A DNA stretch of 15,680 nucleotides from an uncultured Bacillus sp. (GCA_937902115.1 CALGSR010000180.1:1-15680); one strand, 5' to 3'. Shown: positions 8,351 to 14,255, counted from the first letter of the stretch. Numbers and translations: made by a program. The notes: generated from the sequence alone by a model not told the origin.

Positions 8351-8532
8351 TTATCCACAGGAAAAACGCCAGTGAATCAACAATCCACAACCTTATTCAC
8401 ATTATCCACAGACTTTCCGTAAAAAGATTGTCGAATTACTCACAATTAGGATGATTTGATAAACGTTGGAATGGTGGTTATCCAAAATGGTTATCCACAT
8501 TATCAACAATGTTGTTGATAATTTGTGCACAA
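8351..8532 (+). promoter_or_regulatory. DnaA-box cluster
   Basis: Exact TTATNCACA sites at 8351-8359, 8393-8401, 8402-8410 and 8491-8499, all in the same direction. One-mismatch sites are TTACTCACA 8436-8444, TTATCCAAA 8478-8486, TTATCAACA 8500-8508 and its inverse at 8513-8521, and TTGTGCACA within the palindrome 8523-8532. Two pairs of boxes abut exactly (8393/8402 and 8491/8500). This is a typical DnaA-binding array. No dnaA, dnaN or obvious AT-rich unwinding tract is present, so a titration or regulatory site is more likely than an origin. Confidence 0.75.
8499..8522. repeat. Perfect palindrome at the end of the DnaA-box cluster
   Basis: Arms ATTATCAACAA and TTGTTGATAAT (11 bp each) around a central TG form two inverted near-DnaA boxes. 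A second 10-bp palindrome, TTGTGCACAA, follows directly at 8523-8532. No T tract follows, so it does not look like a terminator. Confidence 0.75.
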
Positions 8533-8543
8533 TTGATATAAGG

Positions 8544-8575
8544 TGAAGAGACTGAATGTATATTCAGCCCCTTCA
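8544..8575 (-). terminator. Candidate terminator of the yfhD operon
   Basis: Fourteen-base arms 8544-8557 and 8562-8575 with loop GTAT. Read on the - strand all positions pair, two as G-U; on the + strand two become A-C mismatches, so the - strand is favoured. The 3' tail CCTTATAT is only moderately U-rich, so termination may be weak. Confidence 0.55.
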
Positions 8576-8583
8576 TCTTAATG

Positions 8584-8650
8584 TGCCTCTTTGTATCAAA
8601 GAATGGATCTCGAAAGGGTGGTTTTCCCTATCTACTCTTTGAAAGGGGCA
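8584..8650. repeat. Bulged hairpin element downstream of the second yfhD-like gene
   Basis: TGCCTCTTT (8584-8592) pairs with AAAGGGGCA (8642-8650), and CAAAGA (8597-8602) with TCTTTG (8636-8641), leaving a 4-nt bulge and a 33-nt inner region. The pairing is complete only in + strand RNA (a U-G in place of a C-A mismatch). Function unknown. Confidence 0.45.
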
Positions 8651-8655
8651 TCAAA

Positions 8656-8808
8656 TCATTTGGGTTTTCCCTGTTTTGCTTTTACCCTTTGTTTTGCTTC
8701 CTGTGATCGTGCCTGTGCTTCTAAATCAGCTTGATCGGCTAATTCTTGTGAAAATTCCACATCAATGCCATTTGCCTTTAATCTGTGATTTTTTCTTCTT
8801 TTGCCCAT
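8656..8808 (-). CDS. Second YfhD-like small protein
   Basis: A 50-residue basic, soluble protein. After a lysine/arginine-rich start (MGKRRKNHRLK) it has GIDVEFSQELADQADLEAQA, which matches the conserved second half of YfhD-family proteins; the first, SRGxKSRDRNK-type part is shortened. Start chosen at ATG 8808 with GGAGGG 8 nt upstream. It lies 30 nt after the larger yfhD copy on the same strand, so they are probably co-transcribed and related by tandem duplication. YfhD has no known biochemical function. The gene ends before a hairpin element and the DnaA-box cluster. Confidence 0.78.
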   Translation of the reverse strand: MGKRRKNHRLKANGIDVEFSQELADQADLEAQARSQEAKQRVKAKQGKPK

Positions 8809-8838
8809 ATTTGAATCCCTCCGCTTAGAAAGTGATTT

Positions 8839-9027
8839 TTATTTGGACCTTTTTCCCTGAACCCTTTGGTTTGCAGCGTTTGATAAGGCTCTTTCTTCTC
8901 TGTCAAGCTGGTTCTCTAACTCAGCCGCGTATTCCTCGCTCATCTTGTCGTATTTCATATTTTTTGGAACTTGCGGCAGTGAGCCTTTATTTCGATCGCG
9001 TGATTTTTGCCCTCGGGAACGACCCAT
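8839..9027 (-). CDS. yfhD: YfhD family small protein
   Basis: A 62-residue, highly charged soluble protein beginning MGRSRGQKSRDRNKGSLPQVPKN, as expected for YfhD, followed by a predicted helix rich in Glu/Arg (about 30-57). The function of the family is unknown. The start at 9027 has AAAGGGG 9 nt upstream. That ribosome binding site lies directly after the T tract of an intrinsic terminator (9045-9080), leaving no room for a promoter between them, so its mRNA must come through the terminator. In B. subtilis yfhD also sits beside yfhE near recX. Confidence 0.85.
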   Translation of the reverse strand: MGRSRGQKSRDRNKGSLPQVPKNMKYDKMSEEYAAELENQLDREERALSNAANQRVQGKRSK

Positions 9028-9044
9028 TTGCTGATTCCCCTTTC

Positions 9045-9080
9045 AAAAAATAAGGTATGGAGACAACTCCACACCTTATT
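9045..9080 (-). terminator. Intrinsic terminator in the leader of yfhD
   Basis: Arms 9067-9080 and 9049-9062 (core CTCC/GGAG and ACCTTATT/AATAAGGT) pair along 14 positions in - strand RNA with one G-U, loop TTGT, then six U residues (9050-9045). It would end transcripts from yfhE and from any promoter above it, yet it lies only a few bases before the yfhD ribosome binding site. Confidence 0.85.
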
Positions 9081-9090
9081 GTGTACAAAT

Positions 9091-9128
9091 AACAGATTAA
9101 TTATGGTTCCATTTTAAAACAGATTAAT
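9091..9128. repeat. Pair of 11-bp direct repeats
   Basis: AACAGATTAAT occurs at 9091-9101 and again at 9118-9128, 27 bp apart, between the yfhD leader terminator and the start of the structured repeat. It could be a binding site or a by-product of the repeat's arrival; no copy is seen at the other end of the element. Confidence 0.6.
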
Positions 9129-9343
9129 GTCTAGCTCCAGCGCCTAGCGACTAGTGTACTTCACACTTCCTCCGCAACGATTGCGTCAACACGAACGCGC
9201 ACATCGGCTCTTCGTGTTTCCTTTATCGCAAGAAGGGAGTGGATAGAGGAACTTCGACTAAAAACCGCCACGTCCTGTGGCGAACGTCGAAGTCAGCACA
9301 TCCTGGATAGTCTCTCTGCTTTCGCAAGGCGCTTCCGCTTTTC
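9128..9343. repeat. Structured intergenic repeat of a Bacillaceae type
   Basis: The left end reads TGTCTAGCTCCAGCGCCTAG and the right end AAGGCGCTTCCGCTTTTC; AGCGCCT (9139-9145) pairs with AGGCGCT (9327-9333). Inside are hairpins AGTGT/ACACT (9153-9167), CGCAA/TTGCG (9173-9185), AACACGAA/TTCGTGTT (9188-9218) and a long two-part stem ACTTCGAC/GTCGAAGT enclosing CGCCAC/GTGGCG (9251-9293). It has higher GC than its surroundings and no coding frame. From memory, elements with these ends are dispersed in many copies in Bacillaceae genomes; only one copy is in this window. Edges are approximate. Confidence 0.65.
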
Positions 9344-9347
9344 GATT

Positions 9348-9473
9348 TTATTTTTTTCCTTTTCTGTCGGTGAAGCCGCCGGCGCGGTCAGCCATTTTGA
9401 AGTCACGGTTATAGGTTACTGCCTGCATGCTTGATAAGGTTGTTTTAAATTTTTCTACTTTTTTTCTTGGCAT
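9348..9473 (-). CDS. yfhE: YfhE family small protein
   Basis: A 41-residue basic protein starting MPRKKVEKFKTTLSSMQAV and ending in the conserved YNRDFKMADRAGGFTD stretch followed by a lysine-rich tail. This matches the YfhE family, whose usual length is ~36-42 residues and whose function is unknown. The ATG at 9473 has AAAGGA 9 nt upstream. It is divergent from recX, as the yfh cluster is in related genomes. The structured repeat begins 5 bases after its stop, and a strong terminator follows the repeat. Confidence 0.85.
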   Translation of the reverse strand: MPRKKVEKFKTTLSSMQAVTYNRDFKMADRAGGFTDRKGKK

Positions 9474-9566
9474 ATAGAACATTCCTTTCGTGATTAGCTT
9501 TCTTCCTTATTTTTCCCTAACTGGCGCGAAACATACTTTAAATGGAATGGGAAAAATAAAAGTTTC

Positions 9567-9595
9567 TTATCCTAAAATTTGTGGCGGAATATGCT
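9567..9595 (+). promoter_or_regulatory. Weak candidate promoter of recX-yfhH
   Basis: TTATCC (9567-9572), 17 bp, TATGCT (9590-9595). Both boxes are only partly like sigma-A consensus; it is the best placed candidate, about 24 bp before the recX start codon. Confidence 0.35.
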
Positions 9596-9618
9596 AAAGT
9601 AATATTGAGGTGGTAGGG

Positions 9619-10428
9619 ATGCGTACTATTACAAAGATTACTACGCAGCAAAAAAATAAAGAACGGTATAATATTTTTACCGATGAAGGCAGCGGGGAGC
9701 ATTATGCTTTCAGTGTTGATGAAGCAGTAATCATTAAATTCGGCCTGAAAAAAGGGATGGATTTGGATGATCTTTTATATACAGAAATTTGCTTCGAGGA
9801 TGATATACGTAAGTCGTATAATCAAGCCTTACATTATTTAGGTAGAAGGATGCGTTCAGAGGCAGAGATACGGCAATTTTTAAAGGAAAAAGACGTTGAT
9901 CCACCTATAATACAAGAGGTTATTTTGAAGTTATATCAGTATAAATTTATTGATGATGAACAATATGCTCTTGCTTTTGTTCGGACACAAATGAATACGA
10001 CTGATAAAGGGCCTGTGCTGATCAGGCAGGAACTAAAGGATAAGGGAATCAAGGCAGCCTTGATTGATAAAGCGATAGACCAATTCCCGTTTGCCGCTCA
10101 ATTGGAAACAGCGCAGAAGCTTTGCCGCAAGTTGACAAGCCGCAAAAGCCGCGATTCGGAAAGAATTTTGAAGCAAAAAATTGAACAAATGCTCATCAGA
10201 AAGGGCTTTGACTATACGATCATTTCTGAAGCAGTATCTGAAACAGCCGGGATGGAAAAGAATGATGAAATGGAAGCGTTGCGGTATCAGGCACAAAAGT
10301 TGCACCGTAAGTACGAAGGTGAGTCAGGATATGACTATGAGAGAAAAATGAAACAGGCACTTTTTCGCAAAGGCTTTTCACTTGAGCAAATTGAGGATTA
10401 TTTAAATCAGATGGATGATGAAGGATAG
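9619..10428 (+). CDS. recX: Recombination regulator RecX
   Basis: RecX binds RecA filaments and modulates homologous recombination and the SOS response in the cytoplasm. The 269-residue product has the long form typical of Bacillaceae (~264-270). Its start ITKITTQQKNKERYNIFTDE and the repeated three-helix motifs are family traits: for example ALHYLGRRMRSEAEIRQFLK near 73-92, KFIDDEQYALAFVR near 109-122, and the final RKMKQALFRKGFSLEQIEDY. I chose the ATG at 9619, with GAGGTGG 5 nt upstream; an in-frame GTG nine bases earlier overlaps that site. yfhH follows after 11 nt, so the two form an operon. Confidence 0.93.
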   Translation: MRTITKITTQQKNKERYNIFTDEGSGEHYAFSVDEAVIIKFGLKKGMDLDDLLYTEICFEDDIRKSYNQALHYLGRRMRSEAEIRQFLKEKDVDPPIIQEVILKLYQYKFIDDEQYALAFVRTQMNTTDKGPVLIRQELKDKGIKAALIDKAIDQFPFAAQLETAQKLCRKLTSRKSRDSERILKQKIEQMLIRKGFDYTIISEAVSETAGMEKNDEMEALRYQAQKLHRKYEGESGYDYERKMKQALFRKGFSLEQIEDYLNQMDDEG

Positions 10429-10439
10429 GAGAATGAATT

Positions 10440-10760
10440 ATGGAAAAAAGATACAGTCAAATGTCTCAGTATGAGTTGCGGCAAGAGGTTGCCAGCTTGC
10501 ATGAGAAGGCGAGAAAGGCAGAACAAATGGGGATGGTTAATGAGTTTGCTGTGTATGAACGAAAGGCGGTATTGGCGAAGGCTTATTTGTTAAGCCCGGA
10601 TGACTTTATTCCAGGAGAAATATATGCAATCGAGGGCGACCCAGGAGCCTATTTTAAAATTACTTATTTAAATGGCGTATTTGCCTGGGGACACAGGCTC
10701 GTAAATGGCAAAGATGAGGAAGCACTTCCAATTTCAATGTTAGCTAAGTTAGAGGAATAA
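10440..10760 (+). CDS. yfhH: YfhH family protein (DUF1811)
   Basis: A 106-residue cytoplasmic protein: an N-terminal helical part (YELRQEVASLHEKARKAEQM, residues 11-30) followed by a small beta-rich domain (about 55-100, FIPGEIYAIEGDPGAYFKIT...). It matches YfhH of B. subtilis in length and position directly after recX; no function is established. AGGAG lies 7 nt before the ATG. A long imperfect hairpin follows the gene. Confidence 0.9.
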   Translation: MEKRYSQMSQYELRQEVASLHEKARKAEQMGMVNEFAVYERKAVLAKAYLLSPDDFIPGEIYAIEGDPGAYFKITYLNGVFAWGHRLVNGKDEEALPISMLAKLEE

Positions 10761-10770
10761 TCAATGGGTA

Positions 10771-10853
10771 TGAGACAGGGCCCGCGATACAAAATCCAGC
10801 ACAATCATTGTAGAATGAAATCTGGGCATCGTATTACATGCGGGGCTGTCTCA
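10771..10853. terminator. Long imperfect hairpin between convergent yfhH and sspK
   Basis: TGAGACAG (10771-10778) pairs with CTGTCTCA (10846-10853), and CCCGC (10781-10785) with GCGGG (10840-10844), enclosing a ~54-nt inner region. It lies where both converging transcripts should end, but neither side has a good T tract, so terminator function is inferred from position. Confidence 0.5.
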
Positions 10854-10867
10854 ATTTAAATGTCTAG

Positions 10868-11020
10868 TTATTCTCTAATACCGGAAGCGCGCATTCTTTC
10901 TTGCGGATGGGTGTTTATCGTCCCGTCTGCCCGTTTGGATGCATATTCCGCCTTTGCACGGGGTTCGCCTTCAAATTTGTTGTTATTCTGATTAGGGAAT
11001 CCACTTTCTTTATTACGCAT
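10868..11020 (-). CDS. sspK: Small acid-soluble spore protein K
   Basis: A 50-residue minor SASP made in the forespore. It begins MRNKESGFPNQNNNKFEGEP and contains RAKAEYASKRADGTINTHPQ, matching SspK in sequence and length. I chose the ATG at 11020 because AGGAGG lies 10 nt upstream; the frame stays open for another 51 codons upstream, but that part covers the promoter and leader and has no ribosome binding site. A sigma-G-like promoter lies ~80 bp upstream. Minor SASPs of this kind are of uncertain function, unlike the DNA-coating alpha/beta types. Confidence 0.92.
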   Translation of the reverse strand: MRNKESGFPNQNNNKFEGEPRAKAEYASKRADGTINTHPQERMRASGIRE

Positions 11021-11097
11021 CGTGTAAAACCTCCTGTACTTAAGGGGTTGTTGGACCGTGATCATGAAGAGCGATGTCCTTGATGACCACGTAAAGA

Positions 11098-11128
11098 TAG
11101 TATGGGTTCTTATTTTGAGATTTATGTT
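11098..11128 (-). promoter_or_regulatory. Candidate sigma-G promoter of sspK
   Basis: On the - strand CATACTA (11104-11098) is an exact sigma-G -10 sequence; 18 bp upstream AACATA (11128-11123) fits the -35 loosely. The forespore role of sspK agrees with this. Confidence 0.65.
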
Positions 11129-11154
11129 TCCCGCGTGAGAATTAATATATGGAA

Positions 11155-11179
11155 AAAGCGATGCTGACTGCATCGCTTT
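11155..11179 (-). terminator. Intrinsic terminator of yfhP
   Basis: Perfect 10-bp stem AAAGCGATGC/GCATCGCTTT with 5-nt loop, followed on the - strand by a run of five U. The stem includes two bases of the yfhP stop codon, so transcription ends immediately at the gene's end and sspK is transcribed separately. Confidence 0.9.
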
Positions 11180-12155
11180 AATTTGGAATGATTTCTAATT
11201 TTTTTCGTAATTTTTGTTCACTGAAAATCCAGCCGGTATACGATGTCTTAATGTTTAAGTCCCGATCAAGCTGGACAACGGCAACGAATGGATAATAATC
11301 TTTACTGCGGTATCTTAAGTCGATAAAACGGACCTCGTAGTAGTCATCAAATTCATCTGCTTCCCAACGGTAAACAGGTGAGAAGGAAAGAAAGGCTGCC
11401 AGATTGGAATCTTTTTTCGCCGCTTCAATGACCGGAGTCTGAGGAACGGCGACACGGTTAAATTGATCCAGGATCTCGACTTTTCTATTCACGGAGCGGC
11501 CTACGAAAAATTGCTGCTTATTCATGACGGCTATTTTCCATTGATGGAACTTTAACGTTGGAGAAATGATAATTTCAGTTGCGTCCGGGATCATGTTTAT
11601 TACCTGTCTGTAGACCACTTTCCTTTCCATAAAACGGAAAACATAGTATGCGACTAACACGGCGTAAATGGCAAGGAAGGTATAGCCTGGGTCTGCCCCA
11701 AACGCCCAAAGAGTCAGTCCGACAATATGAATGCCGAAAATGAAGGGATCAAAGGTGTTAATGACTCCGAGCGCAAGCCACTTTGAAGAAAATGGACGCA
11801 GTGCCTGGGTTCCGTAAGCGTTAAAAATATCAACAAAAACATGTAGAAAAACAGCTAAGAATGTCCAAAGCCATAGATGGAGGAAATTTACTTCCGGGAA
11901 GAATTGGTGCATCAATCCGGAGATCAGCACAGGCCATAGAAGAACCGCTGGAATGGAATGGGTAATTCCCCTGTGATTTCGAATATAAACAGCATTATTT
12001 TTTAATTTTAAAACCGTATCAATATCGGGGGCTTGTGAGCCAATCATGACGGAAATTAATACGCCAGTGGCAGCAGAGCTTTCGGAAAATGCTGGATCAA
12101 GCGTCGCCAGTCCACCAAGGGCTAACCCCATAACAACATGTGTGCCTGTATCCAA
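11178..12155 (-). CDS. yfhP: YfhP, membrane-bound metal-dependent hydrolase-like protein (YdjM/DUF457 family)
   Basis: A 325-residue membrane protein. The N-terminal half carries the family's putative metal-binding residues: MDTGTH (H6), PDID (43-46), NHRGITHS (H61, H66) and HVFVDIFNAYG, spread over about four to five helices. The C-terminal ~120 residues are soluble. The family is predicted, not proven, to be a hydrolase; in B. subtilis YfhP is annotated as a transcriptional regulator on limited grounds. The start is TTG at 12155, chosen because AAAGGAGG lies 9 nt upstream and the N terminus then matches the family. Divergent from mutY. Confidence 0.87.
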   Translation of the reverse strand: MDTGTHVVMGLALGGLATLDPAFSESSAATGVLISVMIGSQAPDIDTVLKLKNNAVYIRNHRGITHSIPAVLLWPVLISGLMHQFFPEVNFLHLWLWTFLAVFLHVFVDIFNAYGTQALRPFSSKWLALGVINTFDPFIFGIHIVGLTLWAFGADPGYTFLAIYAVLVAYYVFRFMERKVVYRQVINMIPDATEIIISPTLKFHQWKIAVMNKQQFFVGRSVNRKVEILDQFNRVAVPQTPVIEAAKKDSNLAAFLSFSPVYRWEADEFDDYYEVRFIDLRYRSKDYYPFVAVVQLDRDLNIKTSYTGWIFSEQKLRKKLEIIPN

Positions 12156-12214
12156 GAGATTGACCTCCTTTACTGGGATATTTCCAAGTGTAATGGAATT
12201 CCTGTATAAAAAGC

Positions 12215-12243
12215 ACTATATCTTACTATTAATAGTTTATCAA
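12215..12243 (-). promoter_or_regulatory. Sigma-A-like promoter of yfhP
   Basis: On the - strand TTGATA (12243-12238), 17 bp, TATAGT (12220-12215): 5/6 matches to each consensus box, about 60 bp before the TTG start codon. Confidence 0.65.
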
Positions 12244-12318
12244 AAAACGTACATGGAAGCAGTGAATTTTGACCAGATTTAGAAAAATTTAATCAGCTGT
12301 TTTCTTAATTATAATATA

Positions 12319-12347
12319 TTGTTCACAATTTATATATTCGTCATAAT
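12319..12347 (+). promoter_or_regulatory. Candidate promoter of mutY
   Basis: TTGTTC (12319-12324), 17 bp, CATAAT (12342-12347). A competing TATAAT at 12310-12315 lacks a -35. The whole 12290-12370 stretch is very AT-rich, so chance matches are likely. Confidence 0.35.
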
Positions 12348-12394
12348 TAATATATCTATTTTTACTGAAATGTTTACTTCTTTGGAGGAAAAAA

Positions 12395-13492
12395 GTGAAA
12401 AATAACAGTTTAAAGCATTTAAAAACAATTGATATTGAAGGGTTTCGTGAAGATTTAATAAATTGGTATTCAGAAGAGAAAAGAGATTTGCCTTGGCGCA
12501 AGGAGCGGGATCCCTATAAAATCTGGGTGTCAGAGGTGATGCTGCAGCAAACGAGGGTTGATACTGTGATCCCGTACTTTAACCGTTTCATGGAACAATT
12601 TCCGACCATTGAAGCACTATCCAATGCCGAGGAAGAGAAAATATTAAAGGCATGGGAAGGACTTGGATATTATTCCAGAGCACGGAATTTGCATTCTGCT
12701 GTAAAGGAAGTTCATGAAAAGTACGGCGGAAAAGTTCCGGACGATCCAAAGGAGATTTCATCTTTAAAGGGAGTCGGACCTTATACTGCAGGAGCGATTT
12801 TAAGTATTGCTTATGGGATCCCTGAACCGGCGGTTGATGGCAATGTGATGCGTGTCCTGTCTCGGATATTGTCCATTTGGGATGATATTGCCAAGCCGTC
12901 ATCAAGAAAAATATTCGAACAAGCGGTAAGAGAATTAATTTCCCATGATAATCCATCCTATTTCAACCAAGCATTAATGGAACTTGGCGCCATTATTTGT
13001 ACTCCAACGTCGCCATCTTGTTTACTATGTCCTGTTCGTGAGCATTGTTGTGCTTTTCACAATGGGGAGCAGGATGAACTGCCCGTAAAAACGAAAGGCA
13101 AAAAGCAGCGTAATGTCCATCTAGCTGCCGTCGTGCTGCAGGATGAAGCTGGGAAAACGCTTATTCATAAAAGACCCGAAACGGGTCTGCTTGCTAATCT
13201 GTGGGAGTTTCCAAATATTGAGATTAATCTTCCGTATCGCACAGAAGGAGAGCAATTAACAGAGTTTCTCACGAAAGAATATAGGGTGGAAGTTGAAATA
13301 GGTGATTTAATCGGGACCATTGATCATGTATTTTCCCATCTTATCTGGAATATTCACGTTTATGAAGGTCGATTGATCTCTCTTAAGGAGAAAAATGAAG
13401 AGCTTAAATTAGTATCCTCTGAGGAAATCGATATCTATCCCTTTCCGGTATCCCATCAAAAAATGATTAAACAGTTTTATAAAAAGGAATAA
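12395..13492 (+). CDS. mutY: A/G-specific adenine glycosylase MutY
   Basis: Base-excision repair enzyme that removes adenine mispaired with 8-oxoguanine. The 365 residues show the catalytic helical domain with SEVMLQQTRVDTV (catalytic Glu47), the helix-hairpin-helix KGVGPYTAGA (125-134), the catalytic aspartate in PAVDGNVMRV (D148) and the [4Fe-4S] loop C202-x6-C209-x2-C212-x5-C218. The C-terminal NUDIX-like domain (about 235-360), which reads 8-oxoG, includes HVFSHLIWNIHVYEG as in Geobacillus MutY. All key residues are present. Start is GTG with TTGGAGG 8 nt upstream. It is divergent from yfhP and convergent with the small gene downstream, as in B. subtilis. Confidence 0.97.
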   Translation: MKNNSLKHLKTIDIEGFREDLINWYSEEKRDLPWRKERDPYKIWVSEVMLQQTRVDTVIPYFNRFMEQFPTIEALSNAEEEKILKAWEGLGYYSRARNLHSAVKEVHEKYGGKVPDDPKEISSLKGVGPYTAGAILSIAYGIPEPAVDGNVMRVLSRILSIWDDIAKPSSRKIFEQAVRELISHDNPSYFNQALMELGAIICTPTSPSCLLCPVREHCCAFHNGEQDELPVKTKGKKQRNVHLAAVVLQDEAGKTLIHKRPETGLLANLWEFPNIEINLPYRTEGEQLTEFLTKEYRVEVEIGDLIGTIDHVFSHLIWNIHVYEGRLISLKEKNEELKLVSSEEIDIYPFPVSHQKMIKQFYKKE

Positions 13493-13496
13493 AAAA

Positions 13497-13529
13497 GCCA
13501 GGCGCCGCAGAAGCTCTGCGGTGCCTGGC
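13497..13529. terminator. Strong terminator between mutY and the convergent small gene
   Basis: Fourteen-base arms 13497-13510 and 13516-13529 (GCCAGGC/GCCTGGC outer, CCGCAG/CTGCGG inner) with loop AAGCT. On the - strand a run of six U follows, though one pair becomes A-C; on the + strand the stem is fully paired with one G-U but lacks a U tract. It most clearly serves the - strand gene and probably both. Confidence 0.8.
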
Positions 13530-13572
13530 ATCAAAAGTGGACATTTGTCTTTTTGCGGAGGACAGTGGTTTC

Positions 13573-13764
13573 TTAGTGTAGACCGCTGCGCAAGCCTCCG
13601 CGGTTTTCAATTTCTTCGATGATTTCATTGTGGATGCTTCGCCCCTCGATATTTAAATAAGGCATGATTTGTTGTAAGGAATGATGAAAAAAAGCCAATT
13701 CATCATCTTGCCATTCATGTTTGGACATCATTGATAATTCTGTCATATCTCTGCCATCATACAT
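13573..13764 (-). CDS. Small conserved-position protein, possibly YfhS
   Basis: A 63-residue soluble acidic protein (MYDGRDMTELSMMSKHEWQD start, ending ENRGGLRSGLH) with a predicted helix at about 17-33 and another at 42-54. No motif tells its function. In B. subtilis a small gene of similar size, yfhS, follows mutY, and position suggests this is its counterpart; I cannot confirm the similarity from memory. The ATG has AAGGAGAGG 8 nt upstream, and a terminator follows the gene, both supporting that it is expressed. Confidence 0.7.
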   Translation of the reverse strand: MYDGRDMTELSMMSKHEWQDDELAFFHHSLQQIMPYLNIEGRSIHNEIIEEIENRGGLRSGLH

Positions 13765-13915
13765 ATTTGATTCCTCTCCTTCACCTTAGATTGTACTTCT
13801 ATCTCTTATTGTTTTTAACCTCTTTGGCAACTATTCATGAAAGGAAATGGTTATTGAAACCACAGTTTGTTGGAATTGTATTCCTAATTTTATTCAGCAA
13901 TAATTCTTTTTTTAA

Positions 13916-13945
13916 GGAATATTCGTTTCTAAGTTGGTTAAATTA
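13916..13945 (+). promoter_or_regulatory. Weak sigma-G candidate before sspE
   Basis: GGAATA (13916-13921), 17 bp, TAAATTA (13939-13945). The -35 fits well but the -10 matches only about 4 of 7 positions of CATACTA. sspE is a known sigma-G gene in B. subtilis, so a promoter is expected here. Confidence 0.3.
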
Positions 13946-13966
13946 ACTTTCGTGGAGGTGATAATA

Positions 13967-14242
13967 ATGGCGAAACAACCAAACCGCTCTCAAGCTGGAA
14001 TGAACATTCAGCAAGGGAGACAACAAAATGCAGCTTCTGCTGGTGCAGGCCAATTCGGAACAGAATTTGCCAGTGAAACAGATGTTCAGGAAGTGAGACG
14101 TCAAAACGCAGCTTCTGCTTCCGGTCAATATGGCGCAGAATTTGCTAGTGAAACAAATGCACAAAAAGTAAGACAACAAAACCAACAGGCTGAAGCAAAC
14201 AAAGCGAAAAACTCCGGCCAATTTGGTGGACAAGGCTATTAA
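13967..14242 (+). CDS. sspE: Gamma-type small acid-soluble spore protein
   Basis: Abundant forespore protein that serves as an amino-acid store, degraded by the GPR protease during germination; it does not bind DNA. The 91-residue product is rich in Gln, Asn, Ala and Gly with no Trp or Cys. It holds two copies of a repeat, QNAASA..GQFG/YG.EFASET (about residues 19-40 and 46-65), including the EFASET sequence that GPR recognises. The ATG at 13967 has GGAGGTG 8 nt upstream; upstream in-frame codons to 13934 are not part of the family. Followed by a strong terminator. Confidence 0.96.
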   Translation: MAKQPNRSQAGMNIQQGRQQNAASAGAGQFGTEFASETDVQEVRRQNAASASGQYGAEFASETNAQKVRQQNQQAEANKAKNSGQFGGQGY

Positions 14243-14255
14243 CTAAATGAAAAGG

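Noticed and set aside
8499..8522. Palindrome after panF as its terminator
   Set aside because: No T tract follows on either strand, the stem is AT-rich, and its arms are near-DnaA boxes.
8351..8532. Reading the DnaA-box cluster as the chromosomal origin
   Set aside because: No dnaA, dnaN, recF or gyr genes and no clear unwinding tract are present; the neighbours are panF and yfhD.
8832..9053. 73-codon + strand frame over yfhD
   Set aside because: Antisense shadow; the - strand frame matches the YfhD family and has a ribosome binding site.
10868..11173. A 101-codon reading frame ending as SspK
   Set aside because: Only the last 50 codons match SspK; the upstream half covers its promoter and leader, and the ribosome binding site is at the internal ATG.
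13731..13946. 71-codon + strand hydrophobic frame before sspE
   Set aside because: Overlaps the start of the - strand small gene, has no ribosome binding site, and the hydrophobicity follows from AT-rich sequence.
13943..14233. Open frame antisense to sspE
   Set aside because: A shadow of the repetitive sspE coding sequence; no ribosome binding site and odd Cys/Ser-rich composition.
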